Below are positions 11,685 through 22,177 of a DNA stretch of 64,000 nucleotides, piece after piece. The DNA is taken from NCBI RefSeq assembly GCF_963678635.1, contig NC_087068.1, positions 25,213,311 to 25,277,310 on the forward strand. Reading direction: 5' to 3'. Position 1 is the first letter of the stretch, and the number at the start of each line of letters is the position of its first letter. A program made the position numbers and the translations under genes. Under the pieces are notes generated by a model. It worked only from the letters and a program-made list of their open reading frames with translations. It was not told where the DNA came from and made no database searches. The DNA comes from Symsagittifera roscoffensis. Taxonomy: Eukaryota; Xenacoelomorpha; Acoela; Convolutidae.

Positions 11685-12760
11685 TGGCGCAGCCAGCAGT
11701 TTCGGTCGGCGAGGACCGAACTGATCTTATAGGGGTACCAGCGTTCTGGCCTAAACCAACAACAGAACCTTCATTCACATGGGAGTCATGGATCGGTCAA
11801 TTCTTTCTAGCTGTAAACTTAAGAGAACATTGCAACGCCAATATCCTTCTATGCGAACCAACTGAAGTTTTTGAATCATAAACCTAAATCGAAGAAGCTA
11901 ACCGTATCGCAAAAGAAAGGCCAAGCTGAAATCCGCAAGACAAATGAACCAATTGAGGAAAGAAAGAAAGAAGGACCAAAAATTGGTCCAAATGTATTTT
12001 TCCACGAAGCGGATCAAAGAATCAAATCACGTTATTCTTCTCCTTGGTTTCAGAAGGTAATAAAAAATTTCTACAAAGCCCCGGTCAAACAGACATCGCA
12101 ACTATCAATTTCCGCGACTTTTATAATCAATGCGAGGCACTTTTTAAAAGGGACAAAAATTAAATAATCGAAAAAATAAACCTCTACAACACCCAACAAC
12201 TAGATTGGGAAAATCTAGAAATTTTCTTTCCGAGACTCTCGGGTCAGGCTGCCTAATGCGGATGGGCAATGGAAAACGAGAAAGAAGTTGTCCGTGAAGT
12301 TTTCATCGCAAAGATGAAGTTCAAAAACATCCAACATGACCTTTTCATAAGATCAGGCAACTCTCCAGAAGAAACGCTAAATTCAGCTCTTCTTCAAGAG
12401 AAAGGACATGTCACTGCATCTACTTTGCAAAAACAGATGGGTCTATCAGGACGATCTAGTTCTAGTTCCTACTTCGGTCAGAGCCACCCAAACTCGTTCA
12501 AAAAAAACAAGAACCAACACTATCAACTCAGCGAAAGAACGGCTTTCAAAACAGAACTAACCGAGCTCAAAATCCAAGAGGAAAATCCAACTATCGACCT
12601 AACAACACTCAACAAAGATATAACAAATCATGTTACTTCTGCGGGAAGGAATTATCCTCGAATCACAAACTTTCATGTCCAGCAAAGAATGTGATATGTA
12701 AGAACTGCAACAAAAAGGGCCACTTTGCCAGAATGCTGCAATTAAAGGCGCAACGTAGGG
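11684..12760 (+). pseudogene. gag: gag remnant, copy B (first)
   Basis: It starts at the ATG overlapping the LTR end (11684) with MAQPAV. The frame is open to about 11881, then shifts, continuing through 11871-12167 and 12269-12694. The zinc-knuckle region (VICKNCNKKGHFAR) keeps the cysteine lost in copy A, but a frameshift just after it (AGAATGCTG against AGATGCTG) ends the frame. The product would be the structural polyprotein, and it is broken in at least three places. Confidence 0.72.
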
Positions 12761-13851
12761 ATTGTAGATGATGATTCTGAAATTACAGCCGAAGAGGAAT
12801 GCGACTTTATCACCTCGGATAGTGAACCGGAATACTTAGTACTGAATATATCCCTTTCGGTCGTAAAAACCAACCAAGGCCATAAACCTGAATATGCAGT
12901 CAAAAACTAGAAGTCATTAAATCCGCTACGGGGAAAACGAGATGTATACAGATCAAGCTACCATAGATACAGGTAGTCCGGCATCTTTTATCAACAAGAA
13001 AACCGCAGATGTCCTCCTAAAATCTGGTGCTAGCGTCAAATTACTTTCAACGTCGGAATTGCCCATCGATACCCACTATGTCGATTACAACAGAAGAACA
13101 ATCAAGTTATTCGGTACTCTAATGGCAGACGTATTTTCTCTAGGTTGGCAGACAAATTCAGCGAAATTTCTGGTCTCTGAAAATCGCACCAGATGCCTAC
13201 TGAATGTGGATCTTCAAAGTTCCTTAGGGGTCCAAACCACCCAAACAAGACCAACTCCTATCGATGAAATTTCATCTCCACCAACCGACTCAGGCAGATG
13301 GCGTTACTATTTTATGAACAAATTCAAAGACATATTTATTAGAAAGGGTAGATCAAAAAACCACCGAGTACATTCGGTGTTTAAGGACCCTTTAGTCCCT
13401 AACCAAGAGAAAGGTCGGAGAGTACCAATACACATCCAAGACAAAGTGGGCACGGAAATCAAGAAGCTCATCAAAGAAGGACACATCGTGAAGTTGAACA
13501 AATGCACAAGCGATCATTTTGTAGCACCTGTAGTCATAACAATTAAGAAATATGGCTCCATAAAATTAGCTATCGACGCAAAACTAATGAACGCTCAGAT
13601 ATTCAAAAACCAATATCAATTGCCCAACCTTCTGGAACAATTGGACGTTGCCGCCCAAATCATCAATACGGATACCCGGGGGAAGTTTGGTTCACATCTC
13701 TCGATTTAAAATACGCTTTTAGTCAACTTTTACTCAGTGATCTAGTCAACAGTCACTGCAATTTTATTATCGTCTGCGGAGAATCAACAGGCACTTATCG
13801 TTTTAAAACAGGATTTTACGGTCTTACAGATATGCCTAAGAAATTTAAACG
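12337..13851 (+). repeat. Internal tandem duplication in copy B, first unit
   Basis: Matching bases lie exactly 1,515 bp apart: TGACC at 12337 and 13852, and GATATGCCT at 13829 and 15344. The unit runs from late gag through RT motif A. 1,515 is a multiple of three. It is absent from copy A, so it arose after the 9.1-kb duplication or was lost from A. Confidence 0.85.
12942..13851 (+). pseudogene. pol: Protease-RT fragment, copy B (first, truncated by internal duplication)
   Basis: The protease keeps an intact D-T-G in ATIDTGSPASFI. RT follows through KLIKEGHIVKLNK and a shifted LDLKYAFSQ to the sequence reading GFYGL. At about 13840-13851 the sequence jumps back to gag (RDLCIRPRN), so this copy has no catalytic LDD box, RNase H or integrase of its own. 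Confidence 0.75.
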
Positions 13852-15366
13852 TGACCTTTGCATAAGACCACGCAACTCTCCAGGAGAAACGCCAAAATCA
13901 GCTCTTCTTCAAGAGAAAGGATATTTCACTGCATCTACCTTGCAAAAACAGATGGGTCTATCAGGACAATCTAGCTCTAACTCCGACTTCGGTCAGAGCC
14001 ACCCAAACTCGTTCAAAACAAAATAAGAACCAACACTATCAGTTCAGCGAAAGAACGACATTCAATACAGAACTAACCGAGCCCAAAACCCAAGAGGAAA
14101 ATCCAACTACCGACCTAACAACACTCAACAAAGAGATAACAAATCATGTTACTTCTGCGGGAGGGAATTATCCTCGAATCACAAACTTTCATATCCAGCA
14201 AAGAATGTGATATGTAAGAACTGCAACAAAAAGGGCCACTTTGCCAGATGCTGCAATTGAAGGCGCAACGTAGGGATTGTAGATGATGATTCTGAAATTA
14301 CAGCCGAAGAGGAATGCGACTTTATCACCTCGGATAGTGAACCGGAATACTTAGTACTGAATATATCCCTTTCGGTCGTAAAAACCAACCAAGGCCATAA
14401 ACCTGAATATGCAGTCAAAAACTAGAAGTCATTAAATCCGCTACGGGGAAAACGAGATGTATACAGATCAAGCTACCATAGATACAGGTAGTCCGGCATC
14501 TTTTATCAACAAGAAAACCGCAGATGTCCTCCTAAAATCTGGTGCTAGCGTCAAATTACTTTCAACGTCAGAATTGCCCATCGATACCCACTATGTCGAT
14601 TACAACAGAAGAACAATCAAGTTATTCGGTACTCTAATAGCAGACGTATTTTCTCTAGGTTCACAGACAAATTCAGCGAAATTTCTGGTCTCTGAAAATC
14701 GCACCAGATGCCTACTGAATGTGGATCTTCAAAGTTCCTTAGGGGTCAAACCACCCAAACAAGACCAACTCCTATCGATGAAATTTCATCTCCACCAACC
14801 GACTCAGCCAGATGGCGTTACCTATTTATGAAAAAATTCAAAGACATATTTATTAGACAGGCTAGATCAAAAAACCACCGAGTACATTCGGTGTTTAAGG
14901 ACCCTTTAGTCCCTATCCAAGAGAAAGGTCGGAGAGGCCCAATACACATCCAAGACAAAGTGGGCACGGAAATCAAGAAACTCATCAAAGAAGGACATAT
15001 CGTGAAGTTGAACAAATGCACCAGCGATCATTTTGTAGCACCTGTAGTCATAACAGCTAAGAAAGATGTCTCCATAAAATTAGCTATGGACGCAAAACTA
15101 ATGAACGCTCAGTTATTCAAAAACCAATATCAAATGCCCAACCCTCTGGAACAATTGGACGTTGCCGCCCAAATCATCAATACAAAAACCCCGGGGGAAG
15201 TTTGGTTCACATCTCTTGATTTAAAATACGCTTTTAGTCAACTTTTACTCAAAGATCTAGTCAGCAGTCACTGCAATTTTAGTATCGTCTGCGGAGAATC
15301 AACAGGCACTTGTCGTTTTAAAACAAGATTTTACGGTCTTAAAGATATGCCTAAAGAATTTCAAAA
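13852..15366 (+). repeat. Internal tandem duplication in copy B, second unit
   Basis: Second 1,515-bp unit. It contains a second set of late gag (13841-14440), protease (from 14457) and RT. The two units differ at scattered sites, for example a stop in the second gag at 14024-14026, so they are not an assembly artefact of identical reads. Confidence 0.85.
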
Positions 15367-16237
15367 GGCAATGGACAACACCCTCTATAACATCAAAGGA
15401 GTAATCTGTTTTTAGACGATATTTTAATTGTTTTGAAAGGATCTATCGAAAACCACAAGAAGATTGTCGAAAACGTCTTTCTTAAACTTGACAAGGAAGG
15501 GTTTGCCCTGAAATTATCAAAATGTTAATTCTCAAAACAAAGAATTATACTGGCTAGGTTTCGACATTTGCGAAAATGGGTACCAACCTAAATTTTCAAA
15601 AGTTCAAGCGGTTTTAGAACTCAAACCTCCCTATACGTTAAAACAACTACGCTCCTTTATGGGAGTTCTTAATCAGCTACAAAGATTTTTACCAAATCTT
15701 CACGTTCTGACTGAGAAGTTCAAACCCTCACTAAAAATGAGCAATAAGCAAATTTTCGCATGGGGAACAGATCAACAAAAGGCATTTGAAGATACCCTTC
15801 TCCTAATCTCAAACATAACAAAAATGTACTATTACAACCCGAAGAGGAACTCTAGTGTGACATGTGACGCGAGCCATAGCGGTCTAGGCGCAGCTCTGGA
15901 AGAAGAATTATCGTTCGGTTCCTGGGTACCAATATCATTCGCCTCAAGATTCCTGAATAGTTGGGAAAAGAAATACAGTACCAATGAGTTAGAATTAATG
16001 GCAATAGTTGGGTCATGCCAACACTTCAGAAACTTTTTACTGGGGAATAGACTTGAGGCTTTAACTGACCACAAAGCTATCATATCCGCCTTCCAGTCAA
16101 ATAGAGGCAACAAATCTTATCAATCTCGCTTGACCAGATGGGCAGACAGACTTTTACCTTTCGACTTCAAAGTTACACATATTGCTGGCACAAGGTTAGG
16201 TATAGTCGATTACTTATCTCGCCACCCTACTTTCTAA
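14457..16237 (+). pseudogene. pol: Protease-RT-RNase H remnant, copy B (second)
   Basis: The protease has an intact DTGSP. RT has LDLKYAFSQ near 15215 and the catalytic box LDDIL only after a -1 shift at the T run (15409-15415), the same lesion as in copy A. RNase H is the best preserved part: 15659-16237 reads openly from MGVLNQLQRF through TCDASHSGLGAALEEE, with the Asp and Glu residues of the Gypsy RNase H, to the terminal DYLSRHPTF. Further shifts lie near 14750 and 15530. Confidence 0.82.
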
Positions 16238-16439
16238 GCCCCCAATCGTCTAGCTTCGATGAACAATTCGTGGTAAAATCCATTCAAAACGTCTTCACAG
16301 CGTGTACAACAGTCGATAATTTTTACAACAAAGAATGCAATTATGCACCTATTCCTAATCCTATTCAGTGTTTACCCAAAAATGCACCTCTTGTAAAAAC
16401 AACATTTCGTATATAGATAGGTCTCTTCAAACCATGGAT

Positions 16440-16720
16440 GTCAATTTTTGTACATATCCACAAGAGGGCGTCAAAATTTCAACCAGTTATTGTGATCACT
16501 CAGGAAAGAAGATTAATTACAAACCTACATCGCAAGAGGGCGGCATTAATTTATGCACAAACTTGGACCAATCACACTCGAGTATACGCTATTACGTATG
16601 CTCGCCACGAGAGGGCGCAGTTAACTTATGCACAGATTTGAACCAATTAGAAACAAGAAAATTACTCAAAGTACATCCTCCGCGAGAAGCCGCAGATAAT
16701 TTATGCACAATCAGCGACCA
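16440..16720 (+). repeat. RNase H-integrase linker repeat, copy B
   Basis: Four units of the linker repeat have cores at 16464, 16536, 16611 and 16686 (spacing 72, 75, 75), without the block amplification seen in copy A. They lie in one open frame, 16368-16817, reading PQEGVK, SQEGGI, SPREGAV and PPREAAD in turn, so here the repeat is formally coding. The last unit has mutated its GAGGGCG core. Confidence 0.75.
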
Positions 16721-16813
16721 ATCAGAAATCAAACGTCGTATTCATTACTCCGCCAAAATTCTCAACCATTCTATCACTTCTTGTAACAAAACCCAATTCC
16801 CTCCTGTATCTAA

Positions 16814-18113
16814 TTGATATCGAAACCATCTGTGCCATTTTGTAAATATAATACGGTCATCAGCGGATCACCGAGTAACAAAAACCTTTCAATTTCAGAT
16901 ATGTTGAATGCTTCAGACGATCCTATCATGGAAAATTTTCCGGAGGTTGCTGAACGAATTCGCTACCCTCAGCAGAATTCCTTTAGGTCGCCCAAGACCA
17001 GCTCGCAGACAACAAACAAGACGACCGAGAAAAATCTCGTCAGCGGAAGCAGGCGACCGCCGAAAACTCAAATTGCTACCATAATCGCTAACTTCCGAAA
17101 ACAGAGGATGATCAAAACTAAGCGACAACCAGGCAAGTGAACCGAGTTTTGATTGGGCAAAGAATTCTAGCCAAGGACAAGAAGTCGCGCCCGGGCCTAG
17201 TAGGAATTCTGGATGCCGAAATACTCACTGAACTAACTGACGAAGATGTGACTCTCCGACTTATGAAAACAGCGATTAGGAACAGGGATTACGAAGGCTT
17301 CGCCAGGATAGATCCCTACATCAAGACTTTTTGGGATTCGGCAGCGTTGGTTGATGGCTGCTTAATCATAGACGACAGGGTTGCGATTCCGAGTTGCCTT
17401 CAACGAGCATTTCTATCACGGTTACATCGATCGAAGAGGCGATGGTTGACACGGCCCAGTATTTGTGGTGGCCGAGAATTTATAGTGATATTGTCAACCT
17501 CTGCAAAAACTGCAGAGAATGTACAAAATTTGGAAAGAATTTAAAACCAATGAGTCCTTTTGAAATGTACACGCCACTACCTCTTTTTAATTGCTCCCAA
17601 TGAGGAACTTCAGTTAGATTACGCGGATCCACTTTCAGACGGGGTAGGTAACTAAGTATACATCCTGGTAGCTATGGACCGCTTCTCCAAATATCCGTCT
17701 GCGATGCTTACTAAAACGACTGGAGCCAACAAAATTCTAAATTTTTGGAAAATTTTACTTTCACTCATAGTATTCCTAAAGCGATCAGGACGGATCAATA
17801 TTCTGGTTTTAAAAATAAGTTAGTAGATCAGTATTGCAAATTGAAAGGCATTAATCATAATTTTTGCTCGGTAGGAGATCACCGTGGTTGCGGTCTGGTA
17901 GAGAGATCTATTCAGACGATTAAAAGAAAATTGGGCACTTAACAATAAGAAGAAAATCCACCGGATATTCATACGGCTCCTAAGATGATTATCGAAGATA
18001 TCCGGATAACGAAGAATTCAGTTATTGGCCTATCTCCGTTCGAATTACATTTTGCCAGGAAACCAAATTCTGAATGGTCACTAGCGACCAATTTTTTTAA
18101 AATCTAAAATTTT
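16814..18113 (+). pseudogene. pol: Integrase remnant, copy B
   Basis: The N-terminal region reads LTDEDVTLRLMKTAIRNRDY (near 17230), followed by CLIIDDRVAIPSCLQRAF. The zinc-binding part (CKNCRECTKFGKN) and the core residues of the D,D,E triad (LDYADP with the first Asp, AIRTDQYSGF with the second Asp, GLVERSIQTIKRKLG with Glu) are visible in successive frames. The C-terminal part includes SPFELHFARKPNSEW. At least three frameshifts or stops interrupt it. Confidence 0.78.
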
Positions 18114-18117
18114 TTGA

Positions 18118-19301
18118 GAGAAGCAGAATTTGGAAAGGGATCTTTTGACAGCCGAGGAGAGAAGAAAACTATGTGACAGCAGGCCTCGCGTCAAGGTGGT
18201 TAAGAAGTGCCACCAAAGCAGGGATGCCTTACTCAAATTCAAGATGGAATCCACCCATATCGCGAATACACCCTACTACAAATCTCTGGAACAGCTCGCG
18301 AAATCGGCGAACGAGAGGATGACCTGGCTAAGTAAACTGTCCCACGAAGAGGGTTGCCGAGTTCTCCGTACCTTGACTGAGATAAACCAGCTCCTAGCGG
18401 CCTCCCTCAGAAATAGTCTAATAACGGGGACTCTGAGATTCAGACAGGACACATTAGAATCGCCAACAGCTGGTACCAAATGTAAACTGGAGTCATTGCT
18501 TTTATATAGTCCGAACTCAGTTGAAGTATTCAGGAAAGTGGCTAATCGTAAATCGGGGAAACAGTTATTTAAATACTTTGGGCATAAAATTATCAGAATT
18601 ACTCCTTCTACTTATATTACGGCAGCGGGGAAAGTAATTAGGAAAAGTGATATTTCGTTAAGACTAAAAAATTCACAAGTTTCAGGTCACCAGGGACCCA
18701 GCAAACCACTCTTGGGGAGAACGCTGAAGAGACAGAGAAACTTCTCTTCCTCGTCATCTTCTGACAAACCTCTGATTCCGAGAGCTAAGGCACAACAGAA
18801 ACAGTTGACAGCTACAATTAGACTGGCAACTCCAGCAGATTCTCAACAGGGGAAATTCCGGGTAATCGCTCCCAATGTGGTTAGATCTAGCACACCAATT
18901 CAAACGCCCAGACCTGCAATTCCAGTTGTCGATTTAACGAAATTGTCTTCCAGTTCAGGCGGTATCATCAATCCTCGTGCTCGAAAACAATTCCGATATC
19001 TATCAAAGTCGTTAAAAAGCCAGATACGACCAGGAGGGTAACGATACAACCAGGCGCGGAAGTAGTATCGGACGCCACCGGTTTACAACCGGTCTCATCT
19101 GAAGACGATCATGTGATAGAAGTAAATGTCACACCCCAGTCCTGCCCTTTGTCGACCATTAAGCAAACATCAGAAAACAGCCCCACTAAGTCGCAACTTC
19201 ACCACAGAAGACAACTACTGAGGCTAACAGCAGATCAAGATGGGAACGAATCTTCTTCCTCGAGAACCACGGGCCGCAGTAAAAGACAGACAATTTTATG
19301 A
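18118..19301 (+). pseudogene. Pol C-terminal extension after integrase
   Basis: The longest open stretch of the retroelement (18130-19041, about 300 codons) follows an in-frame stop at 18115-18117. It begins with EEExx-type charged residues and SRPRVKVVKK, as in Gypsy integrases with long tails. Then comes a region without known domains, rich in Ser, Lys and Arg (RNFSSSSSSDKPL). A shift near 19000 moves the reading into VSSEDDHVIEV and on to 19301. There is no membrane segment, so it is not an obvious envelope protein. Copy A lacks this part. Confidence 0.55.
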
Positions 19302-19545
19302 TAGTCCCATTTGACATGCGGTCAAAGAAGTCTCGGAAGCATCTACAACAGGCTTCTCGGGCGGACTGATGGTTCCGGTGTCTCCTGCAGAGTTATTTGC
19401 GTCGCCATCACCAAGAAGAAGAATGAAAGTATTTAAAAAGAATAAAGTGCAGTCTCAAAAGTAGAAGATCCAGCTAAAACAAACTTAAAACTCTTACTTA
19501 AAACTCAATTTATTGATTTGAATTTCTGTTGATCAGAAATTTTTG

Positions 19546-19560
19546 AAAGAGGGGTTGAAG
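19546..19560 (+). other. Polypurine tract
   Basis: AAAGAGGGGTTGAAG ends directly at the first base of the 3' LTR, where Gypsy-type elements prime plus-strand DNA synthesis. It is purine-rich except for the two Ts. Confidence 0.7.
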
Positions 19561-19794
19561 TGTGGTACGGCGGGTGTGCAGCCTCCCATTGTGTAACGTA
19601 GTATTGTGTATTGAATTAATAGAGGTCGAAATGTTAGTCTGAGTGAGTTGATGTTATTATGTCAAGGCCGGTACTTGCCGACCGTGTTAATGTTTTGTGT
19701 TGAATGAAAATCACTCTTACATTGCTTTATTCAACAATTCACATCTCATTACAATTACTTTTGTAAGTAAGAGTCTGTCGGTTGTTATTCCACA
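19561..19794 (+). repeat. 3' LTR of Gypsy-type element, copy B
   Basis: It starts TGTGGTACGG and ends ATTCCACA. It is 234 bp rather than 265 bp because about 31 bp (the stretch containing ATCTGGTGAAAGATACAG in the 5' LTR) is missing. The bases after it, TTGGT (19795-19799), repeat those before the copy A 5' LTR. Confidence 0.87.
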
Positions 19795-19799
19795 TTGGT
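19795..19799. repeat. Target-site duplication TTGGT
   Basis: TTGGT at 19795-19799 equals TTGGT at 2553-2557, and TTGAT at 11415-11419 differs by one base. A 5-bp duplication is usual for Gypsy-type integration. It links the left end of copy A with the right end of copy B as one original insertion. Confidence 0.75.
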
Positions 19800-22082
19800 A
19801 TAGCTTTTTTGGCCGGATAAGTTAAAGTATCTCTAAAACACTAAAATTTTTCTATAGGCGCAAATACATGTTATTTTTGGAGGGAAGCGCGCGCCAAAAA
19901 AATCAATGTTTTGGTCAAAATTTTCCAAATCAATAGCTTAGAAAATCAATTGGGTCAACCTAAAAAGAAGGTCGACAAACGTTTTGAAATTAAAAAAAAA
20001 TCTTCCCCGTGAGAAAACCCTCAATCCGCCCTTGTTTAGAGAAATATTGTCTCACCGCTCCTTTCTCTTGTAGAATTGACTTCTTACCAGAGCTTCAAAA
20101 ATACATTCTTTGACGTCTGAGTCGGGTCAATTTGACATTAAACCAATGTTATTTAACAATTTGCGGTACGGTTTCAGCATCAAAATTGCTAGCGTGGCTA
20201 AACTAGTCTGGTTAGGTTAAATTAGCAATTTTATAACCCAAAACTTTAATGAAATTAATTGCAAATAAGAATTCAAAGAGTCTGTTTTTTATGATGCATC
20301 AGTTTTTTGAAAACCTCTTTTTTCATCATCAAATTGGACTGAAAATGTAGAATAACCTTCAGAGCAAATGTATTTTTTTATCTTTTAAAAATGCCGGAAT
20401 AAAAAAAGAAAAATTTGAGGTTTATTTTTCTTATTTGCGAATTAGGGGACGCAATATTTATACAGGGGGGGGGGGGGGGAGGGAGATGCAAGTCTATTCA
20501 GACATCCTTTGAGCTTCTATAGCATACAAAAACAATCGTTTTTTCTTAGCTTAAATGAAAAAAATTTTTTCGTCTGTTAAAAACGTATATCGCGTGTGCG
20601 ACTCATCCCATGTTGACCAATTTAACTATTGCGCGATATATTGCGTTCTTACAACGCGTAAGCAGCAAAATAATTCAATATGTGCTAGTTGAATAAAAAA
20701 GCTTGGTTATTTTTGACTTGCTACCAGTCTCAAATTATATCACTTTGTACTTTACATAACTTATGCAAATTAAATGAAAAAAAATCAGCGTTTTTTTCGC
20801 ACATTTTATCAACTCGTTCGATCTTCAGGTTGGTAAGGGCAGTCAGAGCAATCAAGATTTTGCCATGCTGTAACGATAGAAACAGCACCTTGTTTGAATT
20901 TAGAATTTCTTTGTAATTTTTTTTCAGCTGGGATGATGATTTGAAGACTCTAAAAATTATAACAAATTAACTGGGAAAAATCAATTAAAGAGTTAATCAG
21001 CAAAATCTGATTGTTAGGAAAACAACTACACCTTTAGCAGTCTTTTTTAAATGAGGTAAAAGCTCTCACAATTGAGAAGCTTCGGTGGTGCTTCATTGCA
21101 CAATCTTTGTGCCACAAACTATCTTAAGGTTCCGTGTTCTAAAAAGCTCGAAGATTGTCTATCAATAGCCATTAAAAAGTATCCTTTGTTTTCAACTTTT
21201 GGGCTTGAACATTTTCTAGAGAAAAAGTTCAACTCCACTTTTCAAAAATTGCAAATCTTCGACAACATTTAAGAAAAAATAAGAGTCAATGAAGACTCGT
21301 CAAAAAATAACTACAAAGTTTTGACGCTGCTTATGCTTTGTATTTTGGAGAACTCATTATGGCGACATGTTAGCAGTGCTTATTTTTAAAGTCAAACATA
21401 CGATTGGAACAATAGTTTTTCTGAATTTATCATGCCTCATTATCCGCTTTTTACTTTGACTAGTGTGTTAATAACATTCGTAGACTCAGAGAAGCGCTAA
21501 CTGTTGAATTGAAAGACCGAAAATTTTTGCTTCTTTTAATTTAGGAACTTATTTTTTCTGACGCAAAAAAAAAGATTTGAAAATACCATGAATGAGAAAG
21601 AACTTTGATGTTAGAACTTTCTTCTACACAGCGTCGTATATCAACCAAAGTCTTTCTTTTCTGATTTTTTAGTCAAGAGTCGAGAATAGTTACAAAACAA
21701 ACCAGGATAGAATTAAAAATCGACACTTCATTGACACAATATCGGCAACATTTTAAACATTTTTTTAATTAACAACAATCTTTTTATCTCAATAGAACTC
21801 AACAACAAGTTCTTCACTGACACGACCAAACAACACTCTCCTCAAAAAATCCTTCTCTCACAAGGAAAACTTTAATTTTAAGAACTTCCTACACCCCAGA
21901 TGAATAAAACCAGCTCAAACAAGTATTTATTATAAATTTTGATATTTATCACTGTAAAACGTTTGCTAAAATTTAAAATAAATTGCAAAGTTGAAATTTT
22001 TCTTAGCTTCAACCAGAGAAATAAAATTAAACTAAGGAAGCATTTATTTCTCTCTCTCTCTCCTTTAACCTTGCAATAATAC
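19800..22082. other. Intergenic AT-rich sequence, no gene seen
   Basis: There is no supported coding region. It holds an inverted repeat with arms AAAATTGCTA/TAGCAATTTT (20182-20191 and 20223-20232), a poly-G run near 20466-20479, and a stretch at about 19850-19960 (GGAGGGAAGCGCGCGCCAAAAAA) resembling the interior of the element at 50954-51386. Confidence 0.5.
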
Positions 22083-22165
22083 CAGTATATACTAGATCTA
22101 TTGAGACTAGGAAAAGTAAGATAAGATTAGGATCGGTATTAGACTAAAAAGTTGCACGAGTCTAT
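22083..22165 (-). repeat. Inverted fragment of the copy A 158-423 repeat
   Basis: The reverse complement matches 155-265 with small gaps: TAGTCTAATACCGATCCTAATC and CAATAGATCTAG are shared, in the same order. It directly precedes the first 3.8-kb tandem unit, so it may be an LTR-like end of that retroelement. Confidence 0.55.
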
Positions 22166-22177
22166 CAGGCAAAAATT

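Larger units (their letters stand above)
9126..17998. repeat. Tandem segmental duplication, copy B
   Basis: Second copy of the 9,125-bp unit. It begins at the equivalent of position 1, lacks the roughly 265-bp segment present at 158-423 of copy A, and contains an extra internal 1,515-bp duplication. Beyond 17998 it continues into the element's 3' part, which copy A lacks. Copy B therefore keeps the original right boundary of the retroelement. Confidence 0.85.

Noticed and set aside
18130-19041. Reading the post-integrase frame as an envelope gene
   Set aside because: No signal peptide, hydrophobic membrane segment or glycoprotein features.
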